Shown here: positions 35,531 to 44,776 of the stretch, one piece after another | How positions within the stretch are numbered: position 1 is the first letter of the stretch | Layout of the letters: each line of letters begins with the position of its first letter | Source of the DNA: Symbiodinium natans | Lineage: Eukaryota; Sar; Dinophyceae; Suessiales; Symbiodiniaceae | DNA length: 64,000 bases | Assembly: GCA_905221605.1 (NCBI GenBank) | Contig: CAJNDS010002343.1 | Location: 86,474-150,473, forward strand | Direction of reading: 5' to 3' | Program-made: the position numbers and the translations under genes | Notes under the pieces: model-generated | The model's database searches: none | What the model was told of the DNA's origin: nothing | Seen by the model: only the letters and a program-made list of their open reading frames with translations

Positions 35531-36650
35531 ATATCATGGGGGGTAGGCAGGGAGCCTGAGGGAAGCTTAGGGCGCATTCAGGAGTGATGGGGAGTAGTCG
35601 GGAACCTTGGGCTACATACCCCCCTTGAACCCCTGTAACCTTAAACCCTAAACCCTAAACCCTAAACCCTTCACCCTCCCTTCAGAACTCCAGAAGTCTA
35701 AAAGCACATGGCCACAACTTCGACAACGGACATCCACGGCTTGCCATAAAACTCACCGCTCTTGACTTGAGTTACTCCCAGCGTGCGCCATCGCAACATA
35801 TTTCCCTAAACCCAAAACCCAAAACCCCAAAACCCCAACCCTAAGTCCCAAACCCTAGACCCTAAACCCTAAACCCTAAATCCCAAACCCTAAACCCTAA
35901 AACGTGGCAAAAACCCATGGCCAGCATAAGATTCAGATCATTGCTGGGGCGCACCGTGTCTCCAATGTCGCTGCGCGACAGACTGTACACCTGGCGTTCG
36001 GGCACTAAGCCCGAAAACGATTTAGGGTTTAGGGTTTAGGGTTTAGGGTTTAGGGTTTAGGGTTGAGGGTTTAGGGTTTGGGGTTTAGGGTCTACGCTTG
36101 GTTGGGCCGGGGGCCCACAGTTGTTTTAGTGGGGGCTTATCCTCAGTTGGCCCCTTTTAAACAGAGTTGTGCTTCAACCCTCTTGAATACGATGTATGAG
36201 TAGGTTCCCAAAAACAAGAGTGGAGGCAATGCGACAGCTATCCCAAAGCGCAACCCCGTGACGCAACATTGGATCCTGTCTACTTAGCTGGGGCATTCTG
36301 GATGTCTGAAACTGCAATCACATAGGGATGATAACGTCATGCAATTGCTAGTGAACCCTAAAGCTAAACCCCAAGCCAACCCCCCTTCCCCGCCCCCAGC
36401 AGCCCTGAATTCCTAAACCACATGCGGAACAGTTGGTATTCAAATGTGAAAGCTGGGTTGAAGATTTAGGGCTTCGGGTAGAGTTGCGATCCACCTGCAT
36501 CGCGGTCTCGTGCATGACGCTGTTCGACAGCGTGTCCACCTCCGGTGTCGACCCTGTACCCCAACAAAGGTAGGAGGGGCTGAGACGACTACCTACGGCA
36601 CTAGCCACTGCTGCGCAAATCCTGGGATGAGCCTTCAAACACCCATCTAA

Positions 36651-36760
36651 GACCCAAGAGTAACCCAGGAATAAACGGGGCGCCCTTTTTTGTTTCAAGG
36701 GACTTCTACATGGAACGAAACCCTAAAAAACAGGGAAGAAGGGCCTATTCTGGTCCTGGA
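36651..36760. repeat. Dispersed repeat family C, copy 4
   Basis: 'gacccaagagtaacccagga' ... 'gcgcccttttttgtttcaag' ... 'gggcctattctgg'. Confidence 0.7.
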
Positions 36761-36880
36761 CCATATGGGTTTACGAAAACAGGGGACCCCGAACATGGGG
36801 GTCCCAAATAGTAGAATTCCCTTGTTCGAAGGACCCCAACAAGGTACCCCCCCAGTTCTGAAAACCCCGATATGCATATG

Positions 36881-36971
36881 CTAGGATGCCATTAAACAAC
36901 CCTCCGAAAGAGATTCCTAGATATGATCCTCCCAAATGTAAGAAGTGAAAATCTGAATGCTTCCAAGGGCC
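36881..36971 (+). repeat. Dispersed repeat family F, copy 3
   Basis: 'ctaggatgccattaaacaac' ... 'gatcctcccaaat' ... 'cttccaagggccc'. Confidence 0.68.
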
Positions 36972-37210
36972 CACATACCTACACTGCAAAAGGCCGGGAC
37001 TTCGGGTTTATTGACAGACCAGGCTTTGATTCTTGAATTTGAGTTGGTCGCACTTGCGTGTAGGGTTTAGGGTTGAGGGTTGAGGGTCGAGGGTTTTGGG
37101 TTTAGATCATATCTGGGTTTAGGATTTTGAGGGAACAAAAGCGCGCGCGTTTTCCCCACTAGAGGCCCAAAAACGCTGAAGATCTGACACTCCCAAAGCC
37201 TTGAACGCTG

Positions 37211-37285
37211 ACCCTAAACCCTAAACCCTAAACCCTAAACCCTAAACCCTAAACCCTAAACCCTAAACCCTAAACCCTAAACCCC
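37211..37285 (-). repeat. Telomere-type array (CCCTAAA)n
   Basis: About ten perfect units. Confidence 0.96.
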
Positions 37286-37432
37286 AAAATTCTAAACCCT
37301 AAACCCGAAAAGCTCTGAAGTCTCGACCTCAAGACCTCCCTGAGAGCCTCATCACATGAGGCGTCACACTCGTCGTCATCGGAGTCCTGCTTAGCAAGGT
37401 TGAGGGCTAGGGCTTAGGGTTTAGGGCTAAGG

Positions 37433-37522
37433 CTTAGGGTTTAGGGTTTAGGGTTTAGGGTTTAGGGTTTAGGGTTTAGGGTTTAGGGTTTAGGGTTTAG
37501 GGTTTAGGGTTTAGGGTTTCGG
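37433..37522 (+). repeat. Telomere-type array (TTTAGGG)n
   Basis: About twelve units. It faces CCCTAAA arrays on both sides (37,211 and 37,809). Confidence 0.96.
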
Positions 37523-37632
37523 GTCCGCTTGGCGGCAAAACGCGGGGGGGAGCTTCCCTTATAAGCCCATTTGAAACAAAGAGGCCACCCTTTTGATTCC
37601 CAGGCTACTCTATTCAAAGGGTGGTTCTATGG

Positions 37633-37754
37633 TACTAATTGCTTAAGAGCCCGACAAAAACCAAAAAAAAAAAACAAACTTTCTGATTAAGGGTACTATA
37701 GGGATGATTAGTTTCCATTCTTTTGGGGTTCTTAAGCAAACAGTAGAATATGGT
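37633..37754. mobile_element. MITE-like palindromic element, family G copy 2
   Basis: Inverted ends 'tactaattgcttaagagccc' and 'ggggttcttaagcaaacagt', with the same CTTAAG core as the copy at 22,895. An A run lies in the loop. Confidence 0.72.
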
Positions 37755-37808
37755 CCCTTACCTAATTGGGGGTCCCTTCTAAGCCCGTGTTGGGTTCTTC
37801 TGCCATAG

Positions 37809-37879
37809 CCCTAAACCCTAAACCCTAAACCCTAAACCCTAAACCCTAAACCCTAAACCCTAAACCCTAAACCCTAAAC
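37809..37879 (-). repeat. Telomere-type array (CCCTAAA)n
   Basis: About ten units. Confidence 0.96.
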
Positions 37880-38263
37880 TGTAAACCCCAGGGCTTGGGC
37901 GCTGATCTTCACAGGCCCTGCGGGAGATCTCGCACTTTCTTGAAAGCATGCCAAAGCTCTACCCTAATGCCCTCTAAACCCCTAAACCCTAGCCCTAAAC
38001 CCTAAACCCTAAACCCTAGCCCTAAACCCGAATCCCGAAACCCTAAACCCTAAACTTCCAAGTTCAGGAGTTTGGTGTCCTCGCACTCAGGACTGAACCG
38101 TTCTTGCACAGAGATCCTGAGAGGACGGTTTAGGGTTCAGGGTTTAGCCTGGTGAGGCCTAGGGGGAGGGGTCTTGGCTTTACGAAACCCCACGCCCCTT
38201 CCCTAAAGCCCTAAACCCCAGCCCCAAACCCTAAACCCTAAACCCTAAACCCTAAACCCCAAC

Positions 38264-38283
38264 CCCCCCCCCCCCCCCCCCCC
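38264..38283. repeat. Poly-C run (about 20 C)
   Basis: It continues directly from a CCCTAAA/CCCCAA array. Confidence 0.88.
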
Positions 38284-38427
38284 TCCCTTAAACCCCCTAT
38301 GATCCTCGCGAACCCACGTGAGGGAAAATGTAAAACATCCCAAGAGCCGGCCCAGTAGACCCTAGACGGCAGATTCAGAAAGCCACCAGCAGTTAACGGA
38401 TTAGGGGCTCAGGGTCTACTAGTTAGA

Positions 38428-38527
38428 AGACTAGGTTGCCCAGTAACCGAGGATGAAAAAGGGTGCCCTTCTTTGCTCAAAGGGGTTTATAAGGGAACCT
38501 AAACCTACCAAAAAGGGAATAAGGGTC
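38428..38527. repeat. Dispersed repeat family C, copy 5
   Basis: 'cagtaaccgaggatgaaaaa' ... 'aaaggggtttataagggaac' ... 'aagggtctactagc'. Confidence 0.65.
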
Positions 38528-38880
38528 TACTAGCTAGCAGAGTCTCCAATGCCCAGGCCCAAACCCCAAACACGCCAAACGCCAAACCCTAAAGCCCAAA
38601 CCCTAAACCCTGAGGCCCCAAGCCCTAAGGCCCTAAGGCCCTAAGGCCCTAAACCCCTAAGGCCCTAAACCCCTAAACCCCTAAACCCCTAAACCCCTAA
38701 ACCCCTAAACCCCTAAACCCTAAACCCTAAACCCTAAACCCTAAAACCTAGCCCTAAGCCCTAAGCCCTAAACCCATAACCCTAAATCCGCCGGGCGTCC
38801 ACGACTGAATGCTTTCCAAGCTCGGCGCAGGCCGCAGGAAGCTGCGTTTCAGCGCAAAGGCGACCTTCGGGTTGGCTTCA

Positions 38881-38940
38881 TGGGTTTAGGGTTTAGGGTT
38901 TAGGGTTTAGGGTTTAGGGTTTAGGGTTTAGGGTTTAGGG
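38881..38940 (+). repeat. Telomere-type array (TTTAGGG)n
   Basis: About eight perfect units. Confidence 0.96.
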
Positions 38941-39070
38941 GCTGCGGGCTGAGGGCAGAGGGTTTAGGGCTTAGGGCTTAGGTGTCAAGGTGTTGAAGAT
39001 GTAGGACTCCTGGTCCCGGGCAGCCCCAGTATCTGCCCGTGCTCCATATTCCGATCAGAAGGGCGAAGCC

Positions 39071-39109
<39 letters not shown>

Positions 39110-39954
39110 ACCTTAAACCCTAAACCCTCAACCCTAAACCCTAAACCTTAAACCCTAAACTCCGGGGGCTTCCCGGAGCTCTGCGTTGAGGGTTTCGGGT
39201 TTTTGAGGGGAGGGAGGGGTGGATGAGAGAGCAGGCCCCGTGGCGGGCAGCACAAGCCTCTTGTGCCCTAAACCCTAAACCCTAAACCCTAAGCCCTAAG
39301 CCCTAAACCCTAAACCCTAAGCCCTAAACCCTAAACCCTAAACCCACACCCCGAAGGCGCCCAAAAAGGTACTCACCTCCTGTCGAATTCGGAATCTAAG
39401 GGGCCCTAAACCCTGGCCAACATCTCGGCTACTCCCGAAACCCTACACCACAAGAGCCGTCAAACCGAACAAATCGGGTCCAGGGTTTGGGGGTTTAGAG
39501 TTTAGGGGTGTGAACTTTCGACGCAAGAGTATCCTAGGAATGGAGAGGATGCCCTTTAAGGGCTTGAAGGGGGCTGATCGGGGTACCCCCCCCCAACCCT
39601 ACGAATTCAGCCAGGAGGACCCATGGACAGGTATCAGCAAAGTGCTCCACGCAGGCTCGCCCGTAGCTGGGGTGGGACATGGTCAGCCACAACGATTTGC
39701 AGGACAGGCCTCAAAAGGGGTTTAGGGTTTAGGGTTTAGGGTTTAGGACCTGGGGGTTTCCGAAATTAGGGGTACCTTATTGGGTAAGGGGATCCTTCCC
39801 ACTATTTGGGAGTTTATCGTAGGGTCCCTTATTTTCGCAAACCCTGATGTGGGCTCAGGGTTTAAGGTTTGGGGTTTTAGGGTTAGCCCTAAACCCGAAA
39901 CCCTTATCCCCCAAAGGACACGAAACCCTTTGCACCCTGCCCTCACGTATTGCC

Positions 39955-40027
39955 CTAAACCCTAAACCCTAAACCCTAAACCCTAAACCCTAAACCCTAA
40001 ACCCTAAACCCTAAACCCTAAACCCTA
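39955..40027 (-). repeat. Telomere-type array (CCCTAAA)n
   Basis: About ten perfect units. Confidence 0.96.
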
Positions 40028-41358
40028 CTTGGGCATTTTGAGGGCCAATCTGCAGTCCGAACTGGAGGCTTGGAGACGTCCAGGAGACGGGGAGGGACCA
40101 TTTCCGACTGCTGGTCAGTTCGGAGGACGGTATTCAAGGTCAACTACCTTGCAGGTGTATGGGGCTTCGGGTTTCAGGAGTATGTAAGGGAAGCCATGTG
40201 CCCTTTCTCAAAGGCTCCTGCATTAAACTTGCTGGAGCTCTGCAGCCTTAGTCTCATGCGCCTTTGGATACTGATGTTCCTCTTCTCTTAGCCCTTACAT
40301 GCCCCTGATATACCCTAGAAGAACCCAAGGGCCCATACTACGCTTTAGGGTTTAGGGTTTAGGGTTTAGGGTTTAGGGTTTAGGGGTTAGGGGTTAGGGT
40401 TTAGGGTTTAGGGTTTAAAGAAGGTAATGGACCATATCCAGGGCCCATACAACCTTTCTTAGATCTTCGCTCGCTCAAGACCCGAAAACCTACAAAGCCC
40501 ACACGCAGCCCCGAACCCGAAGCCACAAAACCAACACGCCAAACCCAAACTCAAAACTCTTGGGTACCCCCAGTAACCCCTGTAACCCTAAACCCTAGAC
40601 CCTAAATCCTGAAGCCTTAAAGCCGTAAGGGTTCAAAGCCCTTAAACCCTGATTCGTGGTAGCCAGTGGTACCCTTTGCCCCTCTTCTAGCAAAAAAACA
40701 GGTCCCCGTTTTATCACATGTCTGCTGGGGATACCAAGGGATCCGAAAACCCTAAGCCCTAAACCCTAAAGCATAAAACCCTCAAACCCCAGATCCTAAA
40801 CCCTGAACCCTAAACCCTAAACCCTAAACCCGAAACCCTAAAACCGCTTAAACCCCTGATTCCGTGCCGTGGAAGCAGCCCAAGCGCGCTTGCGTACAGG
40901 GCTGCCCAACAAGTTGAGACCTTGCTCTGCCCACTTTTTATGGGGAACCGAGGCCCGATAAAACGAATAAGGGTTTAGGGTTTAGGGTTTAGGGTTTAGG
41001 GTTTAGGGTTTAGGGTTCAGTTAGGCTTCAGGGCAGAAAGGTTACGGGGGATTTCGTGAGTTAGGAGTAGAGTTGCAGAGCTTCGAGCAAAGCCTTTTGC
41101 GGCAAAATTCTCTGCACCCGAAGCCAGAGATCTAAACCGACAGAATAGGGTTTAGGGTTTCGGTACCCTAAACCCTAAACCCTAAACCCTAAACCATAAA
41201 CCCTAAGCTCTAGGAACTGAATCTCAGACCTTTGAAGCCCTGAGGGGCGACTACGACTACTTAGCAGCCCAAGTAGCCACATTAATCAAAAACAGTTTAG
41301 GGTGCCTGTCACCTTTTTTGGGGGTTGGTTGGGTTTAGCGAATTCTAGGGGAACCACC

Positions 41359-41413
41359 CCCCCCCCCCCCCCCCCCCCCCAAAATAAAACACACAGACAC
41401 ACACACACACACA
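41359..41413. repeat. Poly-C run (22 C) plus (CA)n tract
   Basis: A C homopolymer (41,359-41,380) is followed by an A-rich gap and a CA dinucleotide tract (to 41,413). Confidence 0.9.
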
Positions 41414-41902
41414 AAACAAAAGGCAAAGGTTGGTTCAGGGTTTCGAAGGAGGTCGAAGCTGCAATGAGGCTTGGAAAGTCGTAATTTTTCGCCCCAAACC
41501 CTATCCCCTAAACCCTACACCCTATCCCCTAAACCATAAACCCTAAACCCTAAACCCTAAATCCCAAACCCCAAACCCGAAACCCTAAAACCTAAACCCT
41601 AAACCGTAAACCCCAAACCCTAAACCCCCCAAAAAACCTTAAAGAGACAAGCTGCGGATCGCTGCAGATCAGTAAGGCCTCCTCAGATTGGCGCAGGATG
41701 AGGACTTCTCCAAAACCCTGACAGGCCTTTTAGGGGTTAGGGTTTAGGGTTTTAGGGTCTAGTGTTTTAGGGTCTAGGGTGTAGGGTTTAGGGTTTAGAG
41801 TTAGGGTTTAGGGTTTGGGGTTTGGGGTTTGGGGTTTAGGGTCCGCCGACCCTGGCGGTGTGTTGGATGGGAAAAGGAGGTGAAAACCTCTTTCCCTCCT
41901 TA

Positions 41903-42093
41903 CCCCCCCCCCCCCCCCCTACCCCCCCCCCCCCCCTACCCCCCCCCCCCCCCCCTACCCCCCCCCCCCCCCTACCCCCCCCCCCCCCCCCTACCCCCCC
42001 CCCCCCCCCCCCCAACCACCCCCCCCCCCACCCCCCCCCCAACCCCCCCCCCCCCCCAACCCCCCCCCCCCCCCCCACCCCCCCCCCCCCCCT

Positions 42094-42129
<36 letters not shown>

Positions 42130-42183
42130 TACCTACCCCCCCCCCCCCCCCTCCCCCCCCGCCCCCTACCCCCCCCCCCCCCC
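41903..42183. repeat. About 280 bp of nearly pure poly-C at the junction to the viral element
   Basis: Runs of about 10-30 C are separated by TA, AA, A, T or G. The first half has a rough 16-18 base period 'ta + C run'. This tract sits exactly between the telomere-repeat block and the AT-rich viral block. Proline-rich frames of up to 136 codons across it are artefacts. It may be a real low-complexity tract or an assembly or read-error artefact. Confidence 0.85.
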
Positions 42184-42189
42184 TAAAAT

Positions 42190-42717
42190 ATGTAAAAGGG
42201 GGTTTCACAGGCTAAGGCTTCAGGGTTATATCGCTACCCACTTGCCCCCCAGCTCTGCTTTTTCTTGACCCTGCCCCCTTATTTAGTTCTATGTTCTTTC
42301 GCTACCTGTTGCATTTCCTAAGCCCAGTTTCCCCGTATTTCCCGCCGAATTTTTAGCCCCAACTTTTTACCATCCCCTCATTCGTTTTCTCTCGTTTCCC
42401 GCCTTATCCATTATCCATAGGGGATTCTAAGGACAAGCTACCTCATTCATTCCGCAAAACCTACAAATAACAACACCCCTAAAATTTAATCTATCCACCT
42501 TATGCGTTCCTATATTCTTAAAGTCCTTCCCATATGCTTGTTTGAATGTTTGTTGTTGTTATGATTTATAGCAACAATAAACCTAATTTCTTCCCCATAT
42601 CTCCCCCTTCTTCGTTTCAGTCTTTTCCCAACTTCTCAAGCTTCTGGGGCTTCCCGTGTTATAGTTAGTCCTTTTGTTGTAAGTTTTATGAAATACAGCA
42701 ACCCATAGATTTTTTAA
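42190..42717. other. Left margin of the viral element, non-coding
   Basis: Composition shifts from GC-rich to AT-rich over this stretch, with a pyrimidine-rich plus strand. A hairpin with one mismatch ('ttgttgttat' and 'atagcaacaa', about 42,553-42,577) lies downstream of the first minus-strand gene. Polintons end in terminal inverted repeats; the left one may lie here, but the partner end is beyond the gap, so it cannot be tested. Confidence 0.5.
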
Positions 42718-43527
42718 TTAAGAGCCTCCTGATTGAACACTTGAACGCCTTGAACTCGTTCTGCTTCTTATATACTCAATGGTTTCTTGACTTCTACGAG
42801 AACTAACAACGCTTTGAGGCGGCGATGGTTCATCAACATATTCAATAGTCCTATCACTCCGCACAGAACTTTGAACTGTTTCAGGTGGAGATGAATGAAT
42901 GTATTCGCTTAATGCTTCTTCTTCAACGGGCAATAATGCACTTCTGTTCGAACTTCTACGAGAACTTGATGATTCCGATGAAGGCTCATAAGATTTTTTA
43001 ACATTCATAGGCAAACTGTTATCACTCTCTTCGCTCTTTTGTTGTTCAAAAGGTGTTTCACGATCTAAATCATCTTCCTCAATTTGTTGCCTTCTGTTTC
43101 GCATTTCTTCTCTTTCTTCTTTGAACTCATCATCTCCAAACATGACATCATAAACTCTTCGCATTACTGACTTTTTCTGTGGTTGTTCGCGTTCTCTTTC
43201 CCCGTCGCGTTCCTTTTCACTTATCTTTACGCTCTCTTCGCTTTCAATCTCGGGTTCTTCTTTAACTTCTTCTTCTGGTGTTCTCATACTTTCGCTTTCT
43301 GTTATGCTTGGCGTTTCATTGAATACATCTGTTTGCGTTCCCTTCTCTGGGTTCTCATTTAATAATATTGTCTTCCTATCATATTTCCCTAAATCAAAAT
43401 CATCAAAATCGACCTCATCTAATAATATCCCTTGTTGTGTTCTTCTTTGTCGTTCTGGTAATATTCTTAATCTGCTTGTTCTCGCTTCTCGTTCAATTTG
43501 TTCAAAAGTCGGGCGTAACCGTAACAT
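42718..43527 (-). CDS. PLV hypothetical acidic/Ser-Arg-rich protein
   Basis: 269 residues with no recognised family. The N-terminus carries an LRPTFEQI motif followed about 30 residues later by LDEVDFDDFDL. The neighbour at 43,619-44,398 has LRPTYDEL and LDNVDFLGL in the same order, which suggests the two genes are diverged paralogues or share an N-terminal interaction motif. The middle is very rich in Glu and the C-terminal third is rich in Ser and Arg, so most of the chain is probably disordered. It is the outermost of five consecutive minus-strand genes ending in the penton-like gene. A TCTA element lies 16 bases before the start codon. A virion-associated role is an inference from position and promoter type. 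Confidence 0.75.
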   Translation of the reverse strand: MLRLRPTFEQIEREARTSRLRILPERQRRTQQGILLDEVDFDDFDLGKYDRKTILLNENPEKGTQTDVFNETPSITESESMRTPEEEVKEEPEIESEESVKISEKERDGEREREQPQKKSVMRRVYDVMFGDDEFKEEREEMRNRRQQIEEDDLDRETPFEQQKSEESDNSLPMNVKKSYEPSSESSSSRRSSNRSALLPVEEEALSEYIHSSPPETVQSSVRSDRTIEYVDEPSPPQSVVSSRRSQETIEYIRSRTSSRRSSVQSGGS

Positions 43528-43543
43528 ATAATATAAAATAAGA

Positions 43544-43567
43544 TAGATTTTGTTAATTTATTTTAGA
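43544..43567 (-). promoter_or_regulatory. TCTA late-promoter-like elements (two)
   Basis: TCTA on the minus strand at 43,544-43,547, 16 bases before the ATG at 43,527, with a second at 43,564-43,567. Both are in AT-rich DNA. Confidence 0.65.
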
Positions 43568-43618
43568 TAAATTAAGAAATTCTTCAATTTGAAAAATTGA
43601 GCAATTTGTTTTATATGC

Positions 43619-44398
43619 TCAAACTGGTAAAAAAGATTTTGCTATTGCTGTTGCTCCTGCTTTTGCTAATGTTTCTACTCCTGCTTTTGCTCCACTCACT
43701 AATATGTCTTTTGCTGTGCTTGATGAACTTGTTGAAGGTTGTATTTCTGTTGTTGGGGTTTGTTTGCCTCTAATTCTTTTTGATACTTTGCTTAGTCTAA
43801 CTCCTCTCGCATCTCTTGAAGGTGGCACACTTTCTAACGGTGGCATTTCATCGTCATCATCTTCTTCTAATTCATCTTCTAAAATTACGCCGTCCGGTAT
43901 TTCTTGGTCGCCCACTTCTCTTAATTCACTACTTGCTTCATTGGCTGTTGATGATGACGTATTCCTAATAAATTGGTTGTGTCGTTCTAATTCGGCTCGT
44001 ATTGCGTCAATCTGTTCTATGGCTAAACTTGGCACTTCACTTTCCGAAGGCGTTGAACCTAAATCTAAAAATGGTGTTGTTGCACCACTTGGCATTGATG
44101 AACTTACTGATGTCTGGGCGTTTAGCATTCCTACCGATGTCCCTCTTGCTATTGCCGTTTGTCTCAGTTGTGTTTGTCTCATTTCTTCTTTTAATTTGTC
44201 TTCTTCTTGTTTCTTCAACCCCAAAAAATCAACATTATCTAATTGACTACCGAACTGATTATTTCTAAATAATGTTGCTCTTCTGTCAATTATTTTCTCT
44301 ATTGGTGGTCTGTTAGGGTCGCCTTGGCTTTCAATCATACCGACTAACTCATCATACGTCGGACGTAATTTTAATTCAGATTTTAACGTTTTAATCAT
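43619..44398 (-). CDS. PLV hypothetical protein with hydrophobic C-terminal helix (putative minor virion protein)
   Basis: 259 residues. The N-terminal LRPTYDEL...LDNVDF motif pair is shared with the gene at 42,718. A Glu/Lys/Gln helix and a Ser/Thr-rich segment follow, then an acidic run near residue 180. The last 30 residues are Ala/Gly-rich, basic and amphipathic (ending AIAKSFLPV) and could be a membrane-active or packing helix. No family match is claimed. It is co-oriented with its neighbours and preceded by TCTA 14 bases before the ATG. A role as an internal capsid or membrane-penetration protein is speculation based on layout and the C-terminal helix. Confidence 0.75.
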   Translation of the reverse strand: MIKTLKSELKLRPTYDELVGMIESQGDPNRPPIEKIIDRRATLFRNNQFGSQLDNVDFLGLKKQEEDKLKEEMRQTQLRQTAIARGTSVGMLNAQTSVSSSMPSGATTPFLDLGSTPSESEVPSLAIEQIDAIRAELERHNQFIRNTSSSTANEASSELREVGDQEIPDGVILEDELEEDDDDEMPPLESVPPSRDARGVRLSKVSKRIRGKQTPTTEIQPSTSSSSTAKDILVSGAKAGVETLAKAGATAIAKSFLPV

Positions 44399-44412
44399 TA
44401 ATATTATTATTT

Positions 44413-44416
44413 TAGA
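44413..44416 (-). promoter_or_regulatory. TCTA late-promoter-like element
   Basis: Reads TCTAaaataataatatta-ATG on the minus strand, 14 bases before the start at 44,398. Confidence 0.7.
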
Positions 44417-44417
44417 T

Positions 44418-44738
44418 TTAAATTATTTCTTTCATTATAGTTTTTAATTCATCTTGGCGTTTCATCAGTTCCTCTTTCGTTCTTACTGGCATTGATGGTC
44501 TCTCTAATTGTCTATTGATATCATCTAACTGGCCTTGATATAGCGATTGCTTCTGATGTTTTATCCAATCGTTCCTTAACGCTACGTTCTTAGCTCTGTT
44601 TTCCGCTTCTTCTATTCTTAACTTCATGTCTTCGAGTTCTTTCTTCCGACTTGCTACTCCGATTGATTCTTCTAAATCATAGTATTGTTCTACCATAGGC
44701 ATACGTCTCATCTCTGGTTTGCTCTTAAAAATGCTCAT
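44418..44738 (-). CDS. PLV small coiled-coil protein
   Basis: 106 residues. After a short basic, Met-rich N-terminus (KPEMRRMPM), the chain is almost continuously charged and helical (Glu/Lys/Arg/Gln with spaced Leu/Ile), as in a coiled coil. The N-terminus faintly resembles the basic-Pro motif of the two genes downstream. No family is recognised. Its neighbours on both sides are co-oriented and about 20-40 bases away, apart from short AT-rich spacers holding the promoter element. It is probably a structural or scaffold protein, inferred from position only. Confidence 0.75.
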   Translation of the reverse strand: MSIFKSKPEMRRMPMVEQYYDLEESIGVASRKKELEDMKLRIEEAENRAKNVALRNDWIKHQKQSLYQGQLDDINRQLERPSMPVRTKEELMKRQDELKTIMKEII

Positions 44739-44752
44739 ATTATATTCAATAG

Positions 44753-44756
44753 TAGA
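44753..44756 (-). promoter_or_regulatory. TCTA late-promoter-like element
   Basis: Minus-strand TCTA 14 bases before the start at 44,738, within an AT-rich spacer. Confidence 0.65.
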
Positions 44757-44776
44757 TAATAATTATTAAATATAAT

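Larger units (their letters stand above)
29131..36960. repeat. Telomere-repeat mosaic, segment 6 (no gene)
   Basis: Further arrays are TTTAGGG at 29,965-30,032, 32,728-32,800, 33,982-34,040, 34,185-34,240 and 36,022-36,065, and CCCTAAA at 30,305-30,350, 30,817-30,865, 32,628-32,645 and 35,640-35,670. Gene-free spacers (29,130-29,580; 30,530-30,800; 31,850-32,290; 33,160-33,300; 33,420-33,700; 36,100-36,640) show no recognised product. AT runs occur near 31,110-31,130. Confidence 0.8.
36961..42189. repeat. Telomere-repeat mosaic, segment 7 (no gene)
   Basis: The densest part of block 1. Long arrays are listed separately. Also present are CCCCTAAA octamers and CCCTAAGG variants (38,620-38,720), CCCTCAA heptamers (39,070-39,112), CCCTAAA at 39,268-39,345 and 41,169-41,200, TTTAGGG at 40,343-40,420 and 40,972-41,020, and degenerate CCCTAAA at 41,500-41,630. 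Spacers at 40,040-40,320 and 40,430-40,560 show no gene. Confidence 0.85.

Noticed and set aside
41829-42268. Proline- or glycine-rich open frames of 80-136 codons
   Set aside because: They are translations of the poly-C tract in its three phases and on the complement. There is no independent sign of coding.
43704-44246. 180-codon plus-strand frame antisense to a viral gene
   Set aside because: Shadow of the minus-strand gene at 43,619-44,398. Its Ser/Leu-rich composition mirrors the Glu/Lys-rich real frame.
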